Counted from the first letter of the stretch, positions 1-9,720 are shown. The stretch is DNA of 64,000 nucleotides from Macrococcus armenti (GCF_020097135.1 NZ_CP083608.1:682001-746000), one strand, 5' to 3'. A program made the numbers and translations. Notes: a model not told the origin generated them from the letters alone.

Positions 1-78
1 GTAAGAAACGTTTATATGCACCGTCAGGACATTACGAGTGAAGCGAATAAAGTAGTAACAGAGAAGCGTGAACATTAA
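1..78 (+). CDS. C-terminal end of an unidentified protein (partial)
   Basis: The first 78 bases read in frame 1 as 25 codons followed by TAA, so this is the tail of a gene that begins before the window. The residues are polar and charged (ending TEKREH) and contain no recognisable motif, so I cannot name the product. A strong intrinsic terminator begins at its stop codon, which supports it being a real gene end rather than a chance frame. Confidence 0.55.
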   Translation, partial: VRNVYMHRQDITSEANKVVTEKREH

Positions 79-106
79 GCGTACAAGTTACTTGTACGCT
101 TTTTTA
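78..106 (+). terminator. Rho-independent terminator before galU
   Basis: The 10-bp stem AGCGTACAAG / CTTGTACGCT has a TTA loop and is followed by a run of T. It ends the upstream transcript and separates it from galU. Confidence 0.85.
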
Positions 107-156
107 TATAAGTGAAATATGTTAAAATAAATGAAACGAAATAAAGGAGTTAACCG

Positions 157-1029
157 ATGAAAAAGGTCAGAAAAGCAGTAATACCGGCAGCGGGCATTGG
201 TTCAAGATTTCTTCCGGCGACAAAGGCGATGCCAAAGGAAATGCTGCCTATATTAGATAAACCGACGATTCAGTATATTGTAGAAGAAGCGGTAGCAGCA
301 GGGATTGAAGATATTATTATCGTTACAGGGAAACATAAACGTGCGATTGAAGATCATTTTGATGCACAGATGGAACTGGAACATCATTTAAAGAGTAAAG
401 GTAAAGATGATTTACTTCAGAAAGTACAGCATTCAACGCATTTAGCAAATATTTTTTATGTGAGACAGAAATCTCCTCAAGGGCTGGGGCATGCAATATG
501 GACAGCGAAACAGTTTATCGGTGATGAGCCATTTGCGGTGCTGTTAGGGGATGATATTGTTGAGTCTGAAACGCCTGCAATTAAACAGCTGATGGAGCAA
601 TATGAATCTACAGGTAAATCAGTCATTGGTGCTAAAACTGTTTCATATGAAGATACAGAACGATACGGCATTATTGAATCGAAGTCTCAGCACGGTCGAT
701 TATATGAAATTAATCATTTAATTGAAAAACCTAAGCTCGGAACGACCGATTCAAGACTTGCCATTATGGGTAGGTACATCTTAACACCGGATATCTTTAC
801 ATATTTAGAGGAACAGAATATTGGCGCAGGTGGCGAAATTCAGTTAACAGATGCAATTGCACGTGTCAATGAAACGGATGAAGTATACGCATATGACTTT
901 ATCGGAAATCGTTACGATGTAGGTGACAAAATCGGGTTTGTCAAAACGACGATGGAATATGCAATGCGCTCAAATATGAAAGATGACTTAATACCATTTT
1001 TAGAAGATTTGATTAAAACATATAAATAA
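157..1029 (+). CDS. galU: UTP--glucose-1-phosphate uridylyltransferase
   Basis: GalU/GtaB makes UDP-glucose from UTP and glucose-1-phosphate in the cytoplasm. The 290-residue length is typical. The nucleotidyltransferase signature is clear at residues 10-45 ([20 protein letters not shown], then [15 protein letters not shown]), followed by the LLGDDIV metal/nucleotide segment near residue 125 and a conserved EKP around residue 190. The ATG at 157 has an AAAGGAG ribosome site about 7 bases upstream. It is a single gene between two terminators. UDP-glucose is the donor used by UgtP, encoded just beyond the convergent neighbour, so galU sits beside its main consumer in glycolipid synthesis. Teichoic acid glucosyltransferases further along could use the same product. 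Confidence 0.95.
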   Translation: MKKVRKAVIPAAGIGSRFLPATKAMPKEMLPILDKPTIQYIVEEAVAAGIEDIIIVTGKHKRAIEDHFDAQMELEHHLKSKGKDDLLQKVQHSTHLANIFYVRQKSPQGLGHAIWTAKQFIGDEPFAVLLGDDIVESETPAIKQLMEQYESTGKSVIGAKTVSYEDTERYGIIESKSQHGRLYEINHLIEKPKLGTTDSRLAIMGRYILTPDIFTYLEEQNIGAGGEIQLTDAIARVNETDEVYAYDFIGNRYDVGDKIGFVKTTMEYAMRSNMKDDLIPFLEDLIKTYK

Positions 1030-1040
1030 AATTAATAAAT

Positions 1041-1073
1041 AAACGCATGAGGACGATCCTCATGCGTTTTTAG
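1041..1073 (+). terminator. Terminator between galU and ltaA
   Basis: A perfect 13-bp stem AAACGCATGAGGA / TCCTCATGCGTTT with loop CGA is followed by TTTTT on the plus strand. It overlaps the last codons of the convergent ltaA gene. The minus-strand tail is a weaker TTTATTTATT, so it mainly serves galU but may end both transcripts. Confidence 0.85.
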
Positions 1074-2238
1074 ATTTAAAGAAATACAACATATAAAATA
1101 ATGAGAGACTGATAAATACGATCGCCGAAGTGTATAACGTATAGTCTGTATTTCGGAATAGTTCTGTTATAATACCACCGATAATCGGTCCGAGCATCGT
1201 GCCGATACCTTGTAGACTATTGAATACACCCCACGATTCTTCTTTCAGTGCATCGTCCACCTGACTTGCCATAAAGGCATTCCAACCTGGGAGTAATAAG
1301 CCGTAGAATAAACCGATTACAACTGCCGCACATAAAACAAATGTATAATTTACGACTTGTGTCATCAGCATAATACTCACGCCGAAAATAAAAAATCCAG
1401 CGAGAATGACGATATGGGAATAAATATTAGAAACATCATCCATAAACTTAGAAATAAATAACATTGATATTGTACAACCGACACCACCTGCAATAAGTAT
1501 GTATGTATATTCAAGCGTTGTTACATTTAAACTGTTGACTGCATAAGACGGTAATATCGGTACGAGCATACCGATTGCAATGCCCTGAAACATAATTCCA
1601 GGAAAAAGTACTAAATGTCTGCTCATAACGTGTTTAATATGCTGATACTGCGTCTTCAATGATTTCTTCTCAATAAACGAAACTTCAACTTGTACAAATA
1701 AGTATAATATCCATGCAAAAAGTACAAATAACGGCATTAAATAAATAAACTTTGTTGGATGTACTTTTATAATTAAGTTCATACCAATCATTCCACTCAT
1801 CATCCCAACAAGCCAGGCGAAATAAACATAACCCATATGTTTACTGCGTTTACTTTCCTCAACACTTGAAAGCATGATAACCCATATCGGACTAACTGCG
1901 ATTCCAAGCAGGATGGCCCCTAGAAATAACGTAACCGGACTACGGTCAAATACGATTAATGTAAGCCCCATAAGCGCGATAAAAAATCCCGCATTTAAAA
2001 CTTTTTTCGTACCGTATCGCTTTAATAAAAATCCGATGCCGAAGTTTGTTAAAGCATCACTTACGAAGTGTAGCGTAATACACGCGGATATAATCCCAAC
2101 CGTAATATTACCGACAGTCGGTAATATCGGCAGAAAGCTTAATATATACATTCCACGTGCGAATTCCATCAGAAACAATATAACGATCATTAACCAGAAG
2201 TTTTTGCCTTTAAACTTACTTTGCGAAGAGTCGGGCAT
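1060..2238 (-). CDS. ltaA: Glycolipid flippase LtaA (major facilitator superfamily)
   Basis: This is a 392-residue polytopic protein with about 12 hydrophobic segments. LtaA moves diglucosyl-diacylglycerol, the anchor of lipoteichoic acid, across the membrane. The assignment rests on the MFS fold (inter-helix segment LLKRYGTKKVLNAG), a length close to S. aureus LtaA, and above all on its position directly after ugtP. I chose the ATG at 2238 (MPDSSQSKF), which has an AGGA four bases upstream. A TTG eight codons earlier would also be in frame but lacks a ribosome site. The start lies inside the 3' end of ugtP (23-base overlap), so translation is probably coupled. A generic MFS transporter cannot be excluded from sequence alone. 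Confidence 0.82.
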   Translation of the reverse strand: MPDSSQSKFKGKNFWLMIVILFLMEFARGMYILSFLPILPTVGNITVGIISACITLHFVSDALTNFGIGFLLKRYGTKKVLNAGFFIALMGLTLIVFDRSPVTLFLGAILLGIAVSPIWVIMLSSVEESKRSKHMGYVYFAWLVGMMSGMIGMNLIIKVHPTKFIYLMPLFVLFAWILYLFVQVEVSFIEKKSLKTQYQHIKHVMSRHLVLFPGIMFQGIAIGMLVPILPSYAVNSLNVTTLEYTYILIAGGVGCTISMLFISKFMDDVSNIYSHIVILAGFFIFGVSIMLMTQVVNYTFVLCAAVVIGLFYGLLLPGWNAFMASQVDDALKEESWGVFNSLQGIGTMLGPIIGGIITELFRNTDYTLYTSAIVFISLSLFYMLYFFKSKNA

Positions 2239-3385
2239 ATAATCCTGCTTTCGAAGTAGCAATTGACTGAGAATTAGTAGATTCCAGTAACTGCATTAAA
2301 GACATACATATATATTTTGATGATTCCGGTAAATAATGCTTTTGCATATTTTCTTTATATTGTTTAAGCTGGTGCTCATCGCTCAGTAATTCCAGAACTG
2401 TTGCAGTCGTTTCTTCATAAGAATTCGTAATACGGGAAAAACCTTTCTCAGTGAAATATATTGCATTTTCACCTTCCTGACCCGGCGCTGGATTAAAGAA
2501 AACGAGTGGTATGCTTTTACATAAACTCTCTGAAATTGTAATACCACCAGGCTTCGTTAACATTAAATCACAGCTTGCCATCCACCTAGCCATCTCTTTC
2601 GTAAAGCCGATAATTAACACATTTGGGTTATCTTTATATGCTGCTTTTAGCGTATCAATAAGTTGTGTGTTATTACCGCAAACAACGACATATTGGTGGT
2701 CACTTTCTTCCGTTAATGTTGCAAGCATCTCATTGAAACCACCAACAACACCAAATGCACCGGCAACCATTAATAATGTCTTCTTATTCGGTTGTAATCC
2801 ATTATTTGTTAACCATGCATTACGCTCAACTTCTTCGTTGAAGCGTTCATGAATCGGTATACCTGTAACATCAATGATTGATGGATCTACACCGTACTGG
2901 ATAAGTTGTGATTTCGTATGTTCAGTTGCTACGAAATAGCGGTTGCTGTTTGGTGTGTACCAGTTTTTATGCATCGTATAATCAGTGATCACAGTCGCTA
3001 CAGGGATATCCACACCGAGATCTTTCTTAATAATCGACATTGCAGGGGTTGGGAACGTTAACAGTATTAAATCTGGTTTTTCTTTCATGATCAGATTAAT
3101 GAGTCTGTTCAGCCCATAGTATCTATAGAAACACTTTTCTGGATTATCCTGATTCGCATAATAAAAATAGCGATAGGATTTTCTGAAGTATTTATAACTG
3201 TTAATATAATATTTTTTGGCAATGCTATTAATAATAGGATGTGCCTCCTGATATAAATCATGTTCAATCACAGTTAAGTTCGGTAAATGCATACGATTTA
3301 ATTGATTTACAATTGAATTCGTAACAGAAATATGACCATTTCCATATGAACCTGTGATGATCAGAATCTTCTTATTGTTTGACAT
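2216..3385 (-). CDS. ugtP: Processive diacylglycerol beta-glucosyltransferase UgtP (YpfP)
   Basis: UgtP transfers glucose from UDP-glucose to diacylglycerol at the inner membrane face, giving diglucosyl-diacylglycerol for lipoteichoic acid anchoring. The 389-residue protein has the MurG/MGDG-synthase GT28 layout. The N-terminal GSYGNGHISVTNSI is the lipid-binding glycine loop, and the C-terminal LTKPGGITISESL with FFNPAPGQEGENA is the UDP-sugar site. I took ATG 3385 (MSNNKKILIITGS), with CGGAG eight bases upstream. An in-frame extension of 20 residues to 3445 has no ribosome site and does not look like protein of this family. It forms an overlapping pair with ltaA. Confidence 0.93.
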   Translation of the reverse strand: MSNNKKILIITGSYGNGHISVTNSIVNQLNRMHLPNLTVIEHDLYQEAHPIINSIAKKYYINSYKYFRKSYRYFYYANQDNPEKCFYRYYGLNRLINLIMKEKPDLILLTFPTPAMSIIKKDLGVDIPVATVITDYTMHKNWYTPNSNRYFVATEHTKSQLIQYGVDPSIIDVTGIPIHERFNEEVERNAWLTNNGLQPNKKTLLMVAGAFGVVGGFNEMLATLTEESDHQYVVVCGNNTQLIDTLKAAYKDNPNVLIIGFTKEMARWMASCDLMLTKPGGITISESLCKSIPLVFFNPAPGQEGENAIYFTEKGFSRITNSYEETTATVLELLSDEHQLKQYKENMQKHYLPESSKYICMSLMQLLESTNSQSIATSKAGLYARLFAK

Positions 3386-3518
3386 TGCGCACACTCCGAT
3401 TCTAAAAGTTAAAGTCATACTATTATTATTCATAAAATAATACAACTTGTCATTAAAAATACAAAAAAATTACAATATTTATAAAAAATAAATATTTATT
3501 AAATTAAATATTGCGATG

Positions 3519-3985
3519 CTATTTTAATAATACAATGTTTAACAATGTAAACACTACTAAAAACATTAAAAGCACGAATATTTTGATATATAAATATTCA
3601 ATGCTCTGCCCTTTAAACATTATTCGCGTTAAATTATCAGCACTATATTTCAGTGGCATGATCATGCTTATAATACGTCATACAGGATGCATCGTATCGA
3701 GTGGAATAATCCCGATGAACAATAGTTGCGGCACGATAATGATAGGTATAAATTGTATCATCTGAAACTCGTTTGTGGCAAACGTAGAAATAAAGAGACC
3801 GATAACGAGTGCCGTCATTGCAAGTACAAGATTCATCATGATGAATAAGAATATACTACCTTCCACTTCAAATGCATGATTGCAAACGGGTTGAAACCTA
3901 TTATATAGCCGAGTACGATTTCATATCGACGTATCGGGGTAGAGTGTAGTTTTTTAGCGTTCCGTGTGTACGCTCTTTCATTCTA
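3519..3985 (-). pseudogene. Remnant of an ABC-2 type transporter permease
   Basis: Read on the minus strand, this stretch encodes the C-terminal half of an ABC-2 permease spread over three frames. It begins with ERTHGTLK, then continues as PIRRYEIVLGYIIGFNPFA after a frameshift. After a second frameshift comes EGSIFLFIMMNLVLAMTA and a hydrophobic stretch ending PLDTMHPV. An in-frame TGA near 3675 then interrupts it before a last helix ending NIVLLK at the stop codon 3519-3521. The N-terminal half is missing, since the murE promoter region begins right after. Two frameshifts, one nonsense codon and a 5' truncation make this a decayed gene. No matching ATPase gene is nearby. It fills the gap of about 690 bases between ugtP and murE. 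Confidence 0.8.
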
Positions 3986-4022
3986 TTATAACTAATTTAT
4001 TGTATAAAACGATTGTCAAAGA

Positions 4023-4051
4023 TACATAAACTTATTAAAAAGGTGTATAAT
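4023..4051 (+). promoter_or_regulatory. Possible murE promoter
   Basis: A perfect TATAAT lies at 4046-4051, about 27 bases before the murE ATG. The -35 position 17 bases upstream (TACATA) is a poor match, so only the -10 box is convincing. Confidence 0.35.
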
Positions 4052-4077
4052 TAAGAATTGACTAAAGGAGGCTTCTT

Positions 4078-5547
4078 ATGAAAACATCTGAATTACTTTC
4101 TAAAATTAAAGCCAAAAAATTATACGGAACATTTCCTGAACATATAAACAAGGTCGTCGTTGATTCAAGAAACGCTGATGCTAATAGCGTATTCGTAGCG
4201 AGTCACGGTTATACTGTAGACAGTCATCAATTCATTCCGAATGTAATTGCACAAGGTTGTCGCATGATTGTGACGGATCATTACGTTGAAGGTATCGACG
4301 TTGGACAGGTCGTCGTTCGTGATACATTGCAGGCAGCACGAATTTTCACGCAGCATGTTATGGATTTCCCGTCGCAAAAGCTTACGACATATGGTGTAAC
4401 GGGCACAAACGGCAAGACGAGTGTTGCAACAATGATTCATCATCTGCACCGTGCACTGAAAATCAATTCAGCATACCTCGGCACGAACGGATTTCAATAT
4501 AATGAAGATGTTGCAAAAGGATCAAATTCAACGCCTGAAACAGTGACGCTGAACAATCATATTCAAAGTGCAGTACAAAGTGGAGCACAGGCGATGTCAA
4601 TGGAGATGTCAAGTCACGGTTTAGCACTTGGACGTACAGATGGCGTTGATATAGACGTTGCAATCTTCACGAACTTAACACAGGACCATCTTGATTTCCA
4701 TGAAACGATGGAGCGTTATGGTTTTCATAAAGCATTGCTCTTTGCACAGCTTGGCAATGATTACACGAGACAGAAGTATGCTGTCGTAAACGGAGATGAT
4801 AGCTACGCACGTGAACTGATGATCGCATCACCGCGTGAAGTTATTACGTACGGCATTGACAACGATACTGACGTTAAAGCAGTTAATATTAAAGAGTCAA
4901 TTCACGGTATTCAGTTTACGATGGTCACGCCTGAAGAAAGTGTTGTTATTGAATGTCCATATATCGGACGCTTTAATGTATATAACATGCTTGCAGCACT
5001 GACAGCACTCTGGACACAAGGGCATACATTACAGGATTTAAAACGGGCTGCACAGAGCTTACCACCTGTTGAAGGACGTCTTGAAGTGTTAGACCGCACA
5101 TTACCGATTGATTTAGTAATAGATTATGCGCATACACCAGACGGTATGAATAAACTTATTGATGCGCTTGAACCATTTAAGCGTGGTAAAATGATTTTCT
5201 TAGTCGGTATGACAGGTGAGCGCGATTTAACGAAAACGCCTGAAATGGGTGCAATCGCATGTCGAGCGGATTATGTTATCTTTACACCGGATAATCCGGC
5301 AAATGACGACCCTCGTAAACTTACGGATGCACTTGAAAGTGGTGCGACACATACGAACTATGTATCATTTCTTGACCGAGCAGAAGGGATACGTCACGCA
5401 ATTGCGATGAGTGAACCTGGAGATATGGTAGTGCTAGCTTCAAAAGGTCGGGAACCTTACCAAATAATGAAAGATTATGTGAAAGTACCGCATCGTGATG
5501 ACTTGATTGGTCTCGACGCGGCATATGATAAATACGGGAGAGATTAA
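4078..5547 (+). CDS. murE: UDP-N-acetylmuramoyl-L-alanyl-D-glutamate--L-lysine ligase
   Basis: MurE adds the third residue of the peptidoglycan stem peptide in the cytoplasm. The 489-residue protein has the Mur-ligase order: N-terminal UDP-binding domain, ATP P-loop GTNGKTS at residues 109-115, central domain with SMEMSSHGL and FTNLTQDHLDFH, and a C-terminal domain with EGRLEVLD and DYAHTPDGM. The selectivity motif reads DNPANDDP, where DAP-adding enzymes have DNPR. DNPA is the form found in staphylococcal lysine-adding MurE, so the substrate is L-lysine and the peptidoglycan is A3alpha-like. A strong AAAGGAGG precedes ATG 4078. It starts a run of same-strand genes with yueH and prfC. Confidence 0.95.
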   Translation: MKTSELLSKIKAKKLYGTFPEHINKVVVDSRNADANSVFVASHGYTVDSHQFIPNVIAQGCRMIVTDHYVEGIDVGQVVVRDTLQAARIFTQHVMDFPSQKLTTYGVTGTNGKTSVATMIHHLHRALKINSAYLGTNGFQYNEDVAKGSNSTPETVTLNNHIQSAVQSGAQAMSMEMSSHGLALGRTDGVDIDVAIFTNLTQDHLDFHETMERYGFHKALLFAQLGNDYTRQKYAVVNGDDSYARELMIASPREVITYGIDNDTDVKAVNIKESIHGIQFTMVTPEESVVIECPYIGRFNVYNMLAALTALWTQGHTLQDLKRAAQSLPPVEGRLEVLDRTLPIDLVIDYAHTPDGMNKLIDALEPFKRGKMIFLVGMTGERDLTKTPEMGAIACRADYVIFTPDNPANDDPRKLTDALESGATHTNYVSFLDRAEGIRHAIAMSEPGDMVVLASKGREPYQIMKDYVKVPHRDDLIGLDAAYDKYGRD

Positions 5548-5549
5548 CG

Positions 5550-5789
5550 ATGAAAATTAGAAATAGTATAGGAGAAAACTTACAATGTAAAGTATATATA
5601 CACGAAAACAAAAAAGAAGAAACGTTTTTAGTAAGTATTCCGGATATTTTCTTTTCGATTCAGTTTGATTATGATTTATACGGCGAAGCTTTAGAAGAAC
5701 ATTTATATTTACATTTATTTAACTTATTAGACGAAAAAGATGCATCTGAACTTGCACAACGCATAGTGCAATGGACGAGCGAAACTTAA
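5550..5789 (+). CDS. YueH-like small protein
   Basis: A 79-residue acidic soluble protein that starts two bases after the murE stop and ends 11 bases before prfC, so it is co-transcribed. From memory a YueH-family gene sits in this position in staphylococci, and the sequence ([12 protein letters not shown]..., aromatic-rich middle [14 protein letters not shown]) fits that small family. Its function is unknown. The ribosome site is weak (GGGAGAG overlapping the end of murE), suggesting translational coupling. Confidence 0.7.
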   Translation: MKIRNSIGENLQCKVYIHENKKEETFLVSIPDIFFSIQFDYDLYGEALEEHLYLHLFNLLDEKDASELAQRIVQWTSET

Positions 5790-5800
5790 GGAGCGAATTT

Positions 5801-7363
5801 ATGACATTAAGAGAAGAAGTAGAAATAAGAAAGACGTTTGCCATCATCTCTCACCCGGATGCCGGTAAAACAACTTTAACGGAGAAATTACTATTATTCG
5901 GTGGAGCTATTCGTGAAGCCGGAACGGTAAAGGGTAAGAAATCAGGGAAGTTTGCAACGAGTGACTGGATGGAAGTAGAAAAACAACGTGGGATTTCTGT
6001 AACAAGTTCGGTTATGCAGTTTGACTACGATAACTTTAAAATCAATATATTAGATACACCAGGGCACGAAGATTTCTCAGAAGATACTTATCGTACGTTA
6101 ATGGCAGTAGATAGTGCTGTAATGGTTATCGACTGTGCGAAAGGGATCGAGCCGCAAACGTTAAAGTTATTTAAAGTTTGTAAGATGCGTGGCATTCCGA
6201 TTTTTACATTTATTAACAAACTTGACCGTGTCGGTAAGGAACCGTTTGAACTGCTTGAAGAAATCGAGAAAACACTTGAAATTGAAACGTATCCGATGAA
6301 CTGGCCGATCGGTATGGGACAATCGTTCTTCGGTATTATCGACCGTAAGACAAAAACAATCGAGCCGTTTAGAGATGAAGAGAACGTGCTGCATCTAGAT
6401 GAAGATTATGAGCTAAAGGAAAGTCATGCCATCACGTCAGATAGCGCATATGAACAGGCGATTGAAGAATTAATGCTCGTTGATGAAGCAGGCGAAACAT
6501 TTGATAAAGAAAAACTGATGACTGGTGATTTAACACCTGTGTTCTTCGGATCAGCACTTGCAAACTTCGGTGTACAGAACTTCCTGAATGCATATGTGGA
6601 CCATGCACCGATGCCATCAGGACGTAAAACGGAGTCAGGTGAAGAAGTATCACCATTTGATGAAAGTTTCAGTGGATTTATATTTAAGATTCAGGCGAAT
6701 ATGAACCCGCAGCATAGAGATAGAATCGCGTTTATGCGTATCGTAAGTGGCGCCTTTGAACGTGGTATGGACATTAAGATGACACGTACGGATAAGAAGA
6801 TGAAAATTTCCCGTTCAACGTCATTTATGGCAGATGATACGCAAACGGTAAACCATGCAGTGAGTGGTGACATTATCGGACTATATGATTCAGGTAACTT
6901 CCAGATAGGTGATACGCTTGTCGGTGGTAACCAGAAGTTCCAGTTTGAGAAATTGCCACAGTTCACACCAGAAATCTTTATGAAAGTGTCACCGAAAAAC
7001 GTCATGAAGCAAAAACATTTCCATAAAGGGATTGAGCAGCTCGTACAGGAAGGCGCAATCCAGCTATATCGTACATTGCATACGAACCAGCTTATTTTAG
7101 GCGCAGTAGGTCAGCTTCAGTTTGAAGTGTTTGAACATCGTATGAATAACGAATACAATGTAGACGTTATCATGGAACCAGTTGGTAGAAAGATTGCACG
7201 CTGGATAGAAAACGAAGAAGATATTCGTGATGCAATGAATTCAAGTCGTTCAATACTTGTTGAAGATAGATTTGAAAACAAAGTATTCTTATTTGAGAAT
7301 GAATTTGCAACACGCTGGTTTTTAGATAAATTCCCGGAAATTAAACTGTACAGTTTACTGTAG
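5801..7363 (+). CDS. prfC: Peptide chain release factor 3
   Basis: RF3 is a ribosome-stimulated GTPase that recycles RF1/RF2 after termination. The 520-residue protein carries the GTPase motifs SHPDAGKTT (G1), DTPGHEDF (G3) and NKLD (G4), then the EF-Tu-like domain and the RF3-specific C-terminal domain ([14 protein letters not shown], ending [10 protein letters not shown]). I chose ATG 5801 ([14 protein letters not shown]), which has AAGGAG eight bases upstream. A longer reading from 5771 overlaps the previous gene and lacks a ribosome site. It is closely similar, from memory, to S. aureus PrfC along its whole length. Confidence 0.96.
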   Translation: MTLREEVEIRKTFAIISHPDAGKTTLTEKLLLFGGAIREAGTVKGKKSGKFATSDWMEVEKQRGISVTSSVMQFDYDNFKINILDTPGHEDFSEDTYRTLMAVDSAVMVIDCAKGIEPQTLKLFKVCKMRGIPIFTFINKLDRVGKEPFELLEEIEKTLEIETYPMNWPIGMGQSFFGIIDRKTKTIEPFRDEENVLHLDEDYELKESHAITSDSAYEQAIEELMLVDEAGETFDKEKLMTGDLTPVFFGSALANFGVQNFLNAYVDHAPMPSGRKTESGEEVSPFDESFSGFIFKIQANMNPQHRDRIAFMRIVSGAFERGMDIKMTRTDKKMKISRSTSFMADDTQTVNHAVSGDIIGLYDSGNFQIGDTLVGGNQKFQFEKLPQFTPEIFMKVSPKNVMKQKHFHKGIEQLVQEGAIQLYRTLHTNQLILGAVGQLQFEVFEHRMNNEYNVDVIMEPVGRKIARWIENEEDIRDAMNSSRSILVEDRFENKVFLFENEFATRWFLDKFPEIKLYSLL

Positions 7364-7380
7364 GAAATGGAGTTATAAAT

Positions 7381-8154
7381 ATGGATCCGTCAATTATTAT
7401 TACGTACTTATGGGTCGTACTCGTACTCGTAGTATTAGAAGGATTACTCGCAGCAGATAATGCGATTGTTATGGCTGTTATGGTAAAACATTTACCTGAG
7501 GAAAAACGTAAGAAAGCCTTATTCTATGGCCTTGTCGGTGCATTTATATTCCGATTTGCTGCGTTATTCGCGATTAGTTTTCTTGCGAAATACTGGCAAA
7601 TTCAAGCGCTCGGTGCAGCGTATTTGTTATATATGTCGATTAAGAATTTAATAGAATATTATAAAACAGGGGACGCTACAAGTGAAGCTGAAGAAGCGGA
7701 ACTCGAAAACCACGGTGAAAAGCAAAGTAAAGGTAGTGGGTTCTGGATGACTGTTGCGAAAGTAGAGTTCGCGGATATCGCATTCGCGATTGACTCAATG
7801 CTTGCAGCTATCGCAATTGCACTTACGTTACCGAAAGTAGGTCCTGAATTTGGTGGTATGAACTTAGGACAGTTTTTAGTCATGTTCACAGGTGGAATGC
7901 TCGGTGTCATTATTATGCGATTTGCAGCGACATGGTTCGTAAAATTATTACATGACAATCCGTCACTTGAAGCAGCAGCGTTTGCCATCGTCGGATGGGT
8001 CGGTGTTAAACTAGTTGTGATGGTGCTGGCACACGAAAAAGTAGGCATATTACCTCATGAATTTCCGCATAGTACATTATGGCAAGTAATTTTCTGGTCA
8101 GTATTACTCGGCATACTTGCAATCGGATGGTTCAGTGGAAAGAAAAAAGCATAA
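7381..8154 (+). CDS. TerC family membrane protein
   Basis: A 257-residue integral membrane protein with about seven hydrophobic segments. The TerC signature is clear: EGLLAADNAIVMAVMVKHLP near the start and VEFADIAFAIDSMLAAIAI in the middle, each carrying buried acidic residues. TerC proteins of Firmicutes have been linked to export of manganese to enzymes acting outside the membrane. The substrate here is an inference from the family. A charged cytoplasmic loop lies around residues 97-120. It follows prfC by 17 bases without a terminator and ends at a strong terminator before htrA. Confidence 0.88.
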   Translation: MDPSIIITYLWVVLVLVVLEGLLAADNAIVMAVMVKHLPEEKRKKALFYGLVGAFIFRFAALFAISFLAKYWQIQALGAAYLLYMSIKNLIEYYKTGDATSEAEEAELENHGEKQSKGSGFWMTVAKVEFADIAFAIDSMLAAIAIALTLPKVGPEFGGMNLGQFLVMFTGGMLGVIIMRFAATWFVKLLHDNPSLEAAAFAIVGWVGVKLVVMVLAHEKVGILPHEFPHSTLWQVIFWSVLLGILAIGWFSGKKKA

Positions 8155-8164
8155 AGCAATACTC

Positions 8165-8207
8165 AACTTAATGTATCTATATTATAATAGATACATTAAG
8201 TTTTTTT
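8165..8207 (+). terminator. Terminator after terC
   Basis: A perfect 16-bp stem AACTTAATGTATCTAT / ATAGATACATTAAGTT with a 6-base loop is followed by T7. It ends the murE-prfC-terC transcript only 13 bases before the htrA start, so htrA is read either by read-through or from a promoter inside or before the hairpin. Confidence 0.85.
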
Positions 8208-8219
8208 GTGGAGGCAGCG

Positions 8220-9710
8220 ATGAAGAAAATTACGATAAAGAGAAAAAATTATAAACGACCGAAACGTCTATTTTATGACGAACAGGAGAAGCGTCATATA
8301 TTTCCATATTTACATAAGAAAGATGCAACGAAACATATCATTAAACCTGAAGAGAGTCGAGATGACTTACTTGAAACAGAACGATACATAGTAGATTCAG
8401 ATGTTCATGAGAATGAAGAAACGCATGTACATCAAGATTTTCCACATGATAATTCACAAGACATACCACAAGAGACAGAATCAGAAGAACATATAGATGA
8501 AACAATACATGAATCAGATCATGAACAGGAAATAAAAAGTGATGTAGCACCGGTACAAGAAATAGAAATTCCGCAAGAAACAATAGAAGAACGTTCGGAA
8601 ATGAATGCATTCACGCCTCACGACATTGAAGATGAACGTTCAGAACGAACGATTAAATGGCTCATTCCACATATGTCAGGTATATTAGTCGGGATATTGC
8701 TTGCAGCATTGTTATTACCAAGTATGTTTAAAGAAAAACAACAAGTTGTGACTGAACTTAGCCCGTCTGAAATTATTAAACAAAATAAAGCAACCGTAGT
8801 AACAGTCACGAACTTACAGAAAGCTTCAAACGAACCAATCGATGCAGAAGCTTCAGAAAAAGCGCCGGAAGAAACCGGTATCGGTAGTGGTGTCATTTAT
8901 AAACTCGATGACAAATATGCATATATTATTACAAACTATCATGTTGTCAGTAAAGCACCTGAAATTGAAGTAACACAAAATAAATTAAAAGAAAAGGCAA
9001 CACTTGTAGGAAAAGACATATGGACTGACACTGCAATAATTAAAATTCCAAAAGGAAATTTAAAAAAGTCAGTCAAGTTTGGTGACAGTAATAAACTAGA
9101 AGCAGGTGAACCTGTACTTGCATTTGGAAGCCCACTCGGTAAAATATTTGCAGGTAGTGCAACAAGTGGTATTGTTTCCGGATTAAACAGAACAGTTCCG
9201 GTAGACATTGATGGAGATAATCAGTATGACTGGTCAATGGAAGTGATTCAGACAGATGCTGCAATTAATCCTGGTAATTCTGGTGGTGCATTATTTAATA
9301 ATAAAGGTGAATTTATCGGATTAAATTCACTTAAAATTACAATGAATGGCGTAGAAGGCATCGCATTTTCAATTCCTTCAAATGATGTTAAGAAAGATAT
9401 TAAAATTTTAGAACGAGACGGAGAAATTAAACGTCCGAAACTCGGTATTAGTGTTGAAGATTTATCGCAATCCGGTTATAATGGCAATTTGAAAGATGGC
9501 GTACAAGTTATGAAAGTTGATGCAGAATCAATTGCAGCAAATGCTGGTATTGCTGAAGGGGACGTCATTACGCAAATTGATGATATAAAAATTACGGACA
9601 AAGTACAATTTAGAAAAGTATTGTTCAAAGATAAGAACATAGGGGATACAATTACGATTAAAGTTGAGTCAAAAGGTGCTATGAAATCTGTAAAACTCAC
9701 ATTAAAGTAA
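8220..9710 (+). CDS. HtrA-like membrane-anchored serine protease
   Basis: HtrA/DegP-type protease that degrades misfolded exported proteins at the membrane surface. Order of parts in the 496-residue protein: a cytoplasmic region of about 150 residues unusually rich in His, Glu and Asp; one membrane helix (HMSGILVGILLAALLLPSMF); the trypsin-like domain with triad His in ITNYHVV, Asp in DTAIIKI and Ser in NPGNSGGAL; and a C-terminal PDZ domain (AGIAEGDVITQIDD). I chose ATG 8220 with GGAGG six bases upstream rather than a start four codons earlier. The next gene, a potassium transporter, follows by 10 bases. S. aureus has a longer HtrA-like protein in a comparable location. Confidence 0.92.
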   Translation: MKKITIKRKNYKRPKRLFYDEQEKRHIFPYLHKKDATKHIIKPEESRDDLLETERYIVDSDVHENEETHVHQDFPHDNSQDIPQETESEEHIDETIHESDHEQEIKSDVAPVQEIEIPQETIEERSEMNAFTPHDIEDERSERTIKWLIPHMSGILVGILLAALLLPSMFKEKQQVVTELSPSEIIKQNKATVVTVTNLQKASNEPIDAEASEKAPEETGIGSGVIYKLDDKYAYIITNYHVVSKAPEIEVTQNKLKEKATLVGKDIWTDTAIIKIPKGNLKKSVKFGDSNKLEAGEPVLAFGSPLGKIFAGSATSGIVSGLNRTVPVDIDGDNQYDWSMEVIQTDAAINPGNSGGALFNNKGEFIGLNSLKITMNGVEGIAFSIPSNDVKKDIKILERDGEIKRPKLGISVEDLSQSGYNGNLKDGVQVMKVDAESIAANAGIAEGDVITQIDDIKITDKVQFRKVLFKDKNIGDTITIKVESKGAMKSVKLTLK

Positions 9711-9720
9711 GGAGCGTTAT

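Noticed and set aside
1874..2242. Plus-strand frame of 122 residues inside ltaA
   Set aside because: It is a shadow of the strongly supported membrane transporter gene on the other strand.
3386..3445. 20-residue N-terminal extension of UgtP
   Set aside because: The family starts at the glycine-loop strand (KKILIITGS). The ribosome site CGGAG fits only the ATG at 3385.
3511..3765. Plus-strand frame of 84 residues between ugtP and murE
   Set aside because: It is the complement of the clearly recognisable minus-strand permease remnant and has no ribosome site.
7659..8048. Minus-strand frame of 129 residues inside terC
   Set aside because: It is antisense to a well-conserved TerC gene with no start signal of its own.
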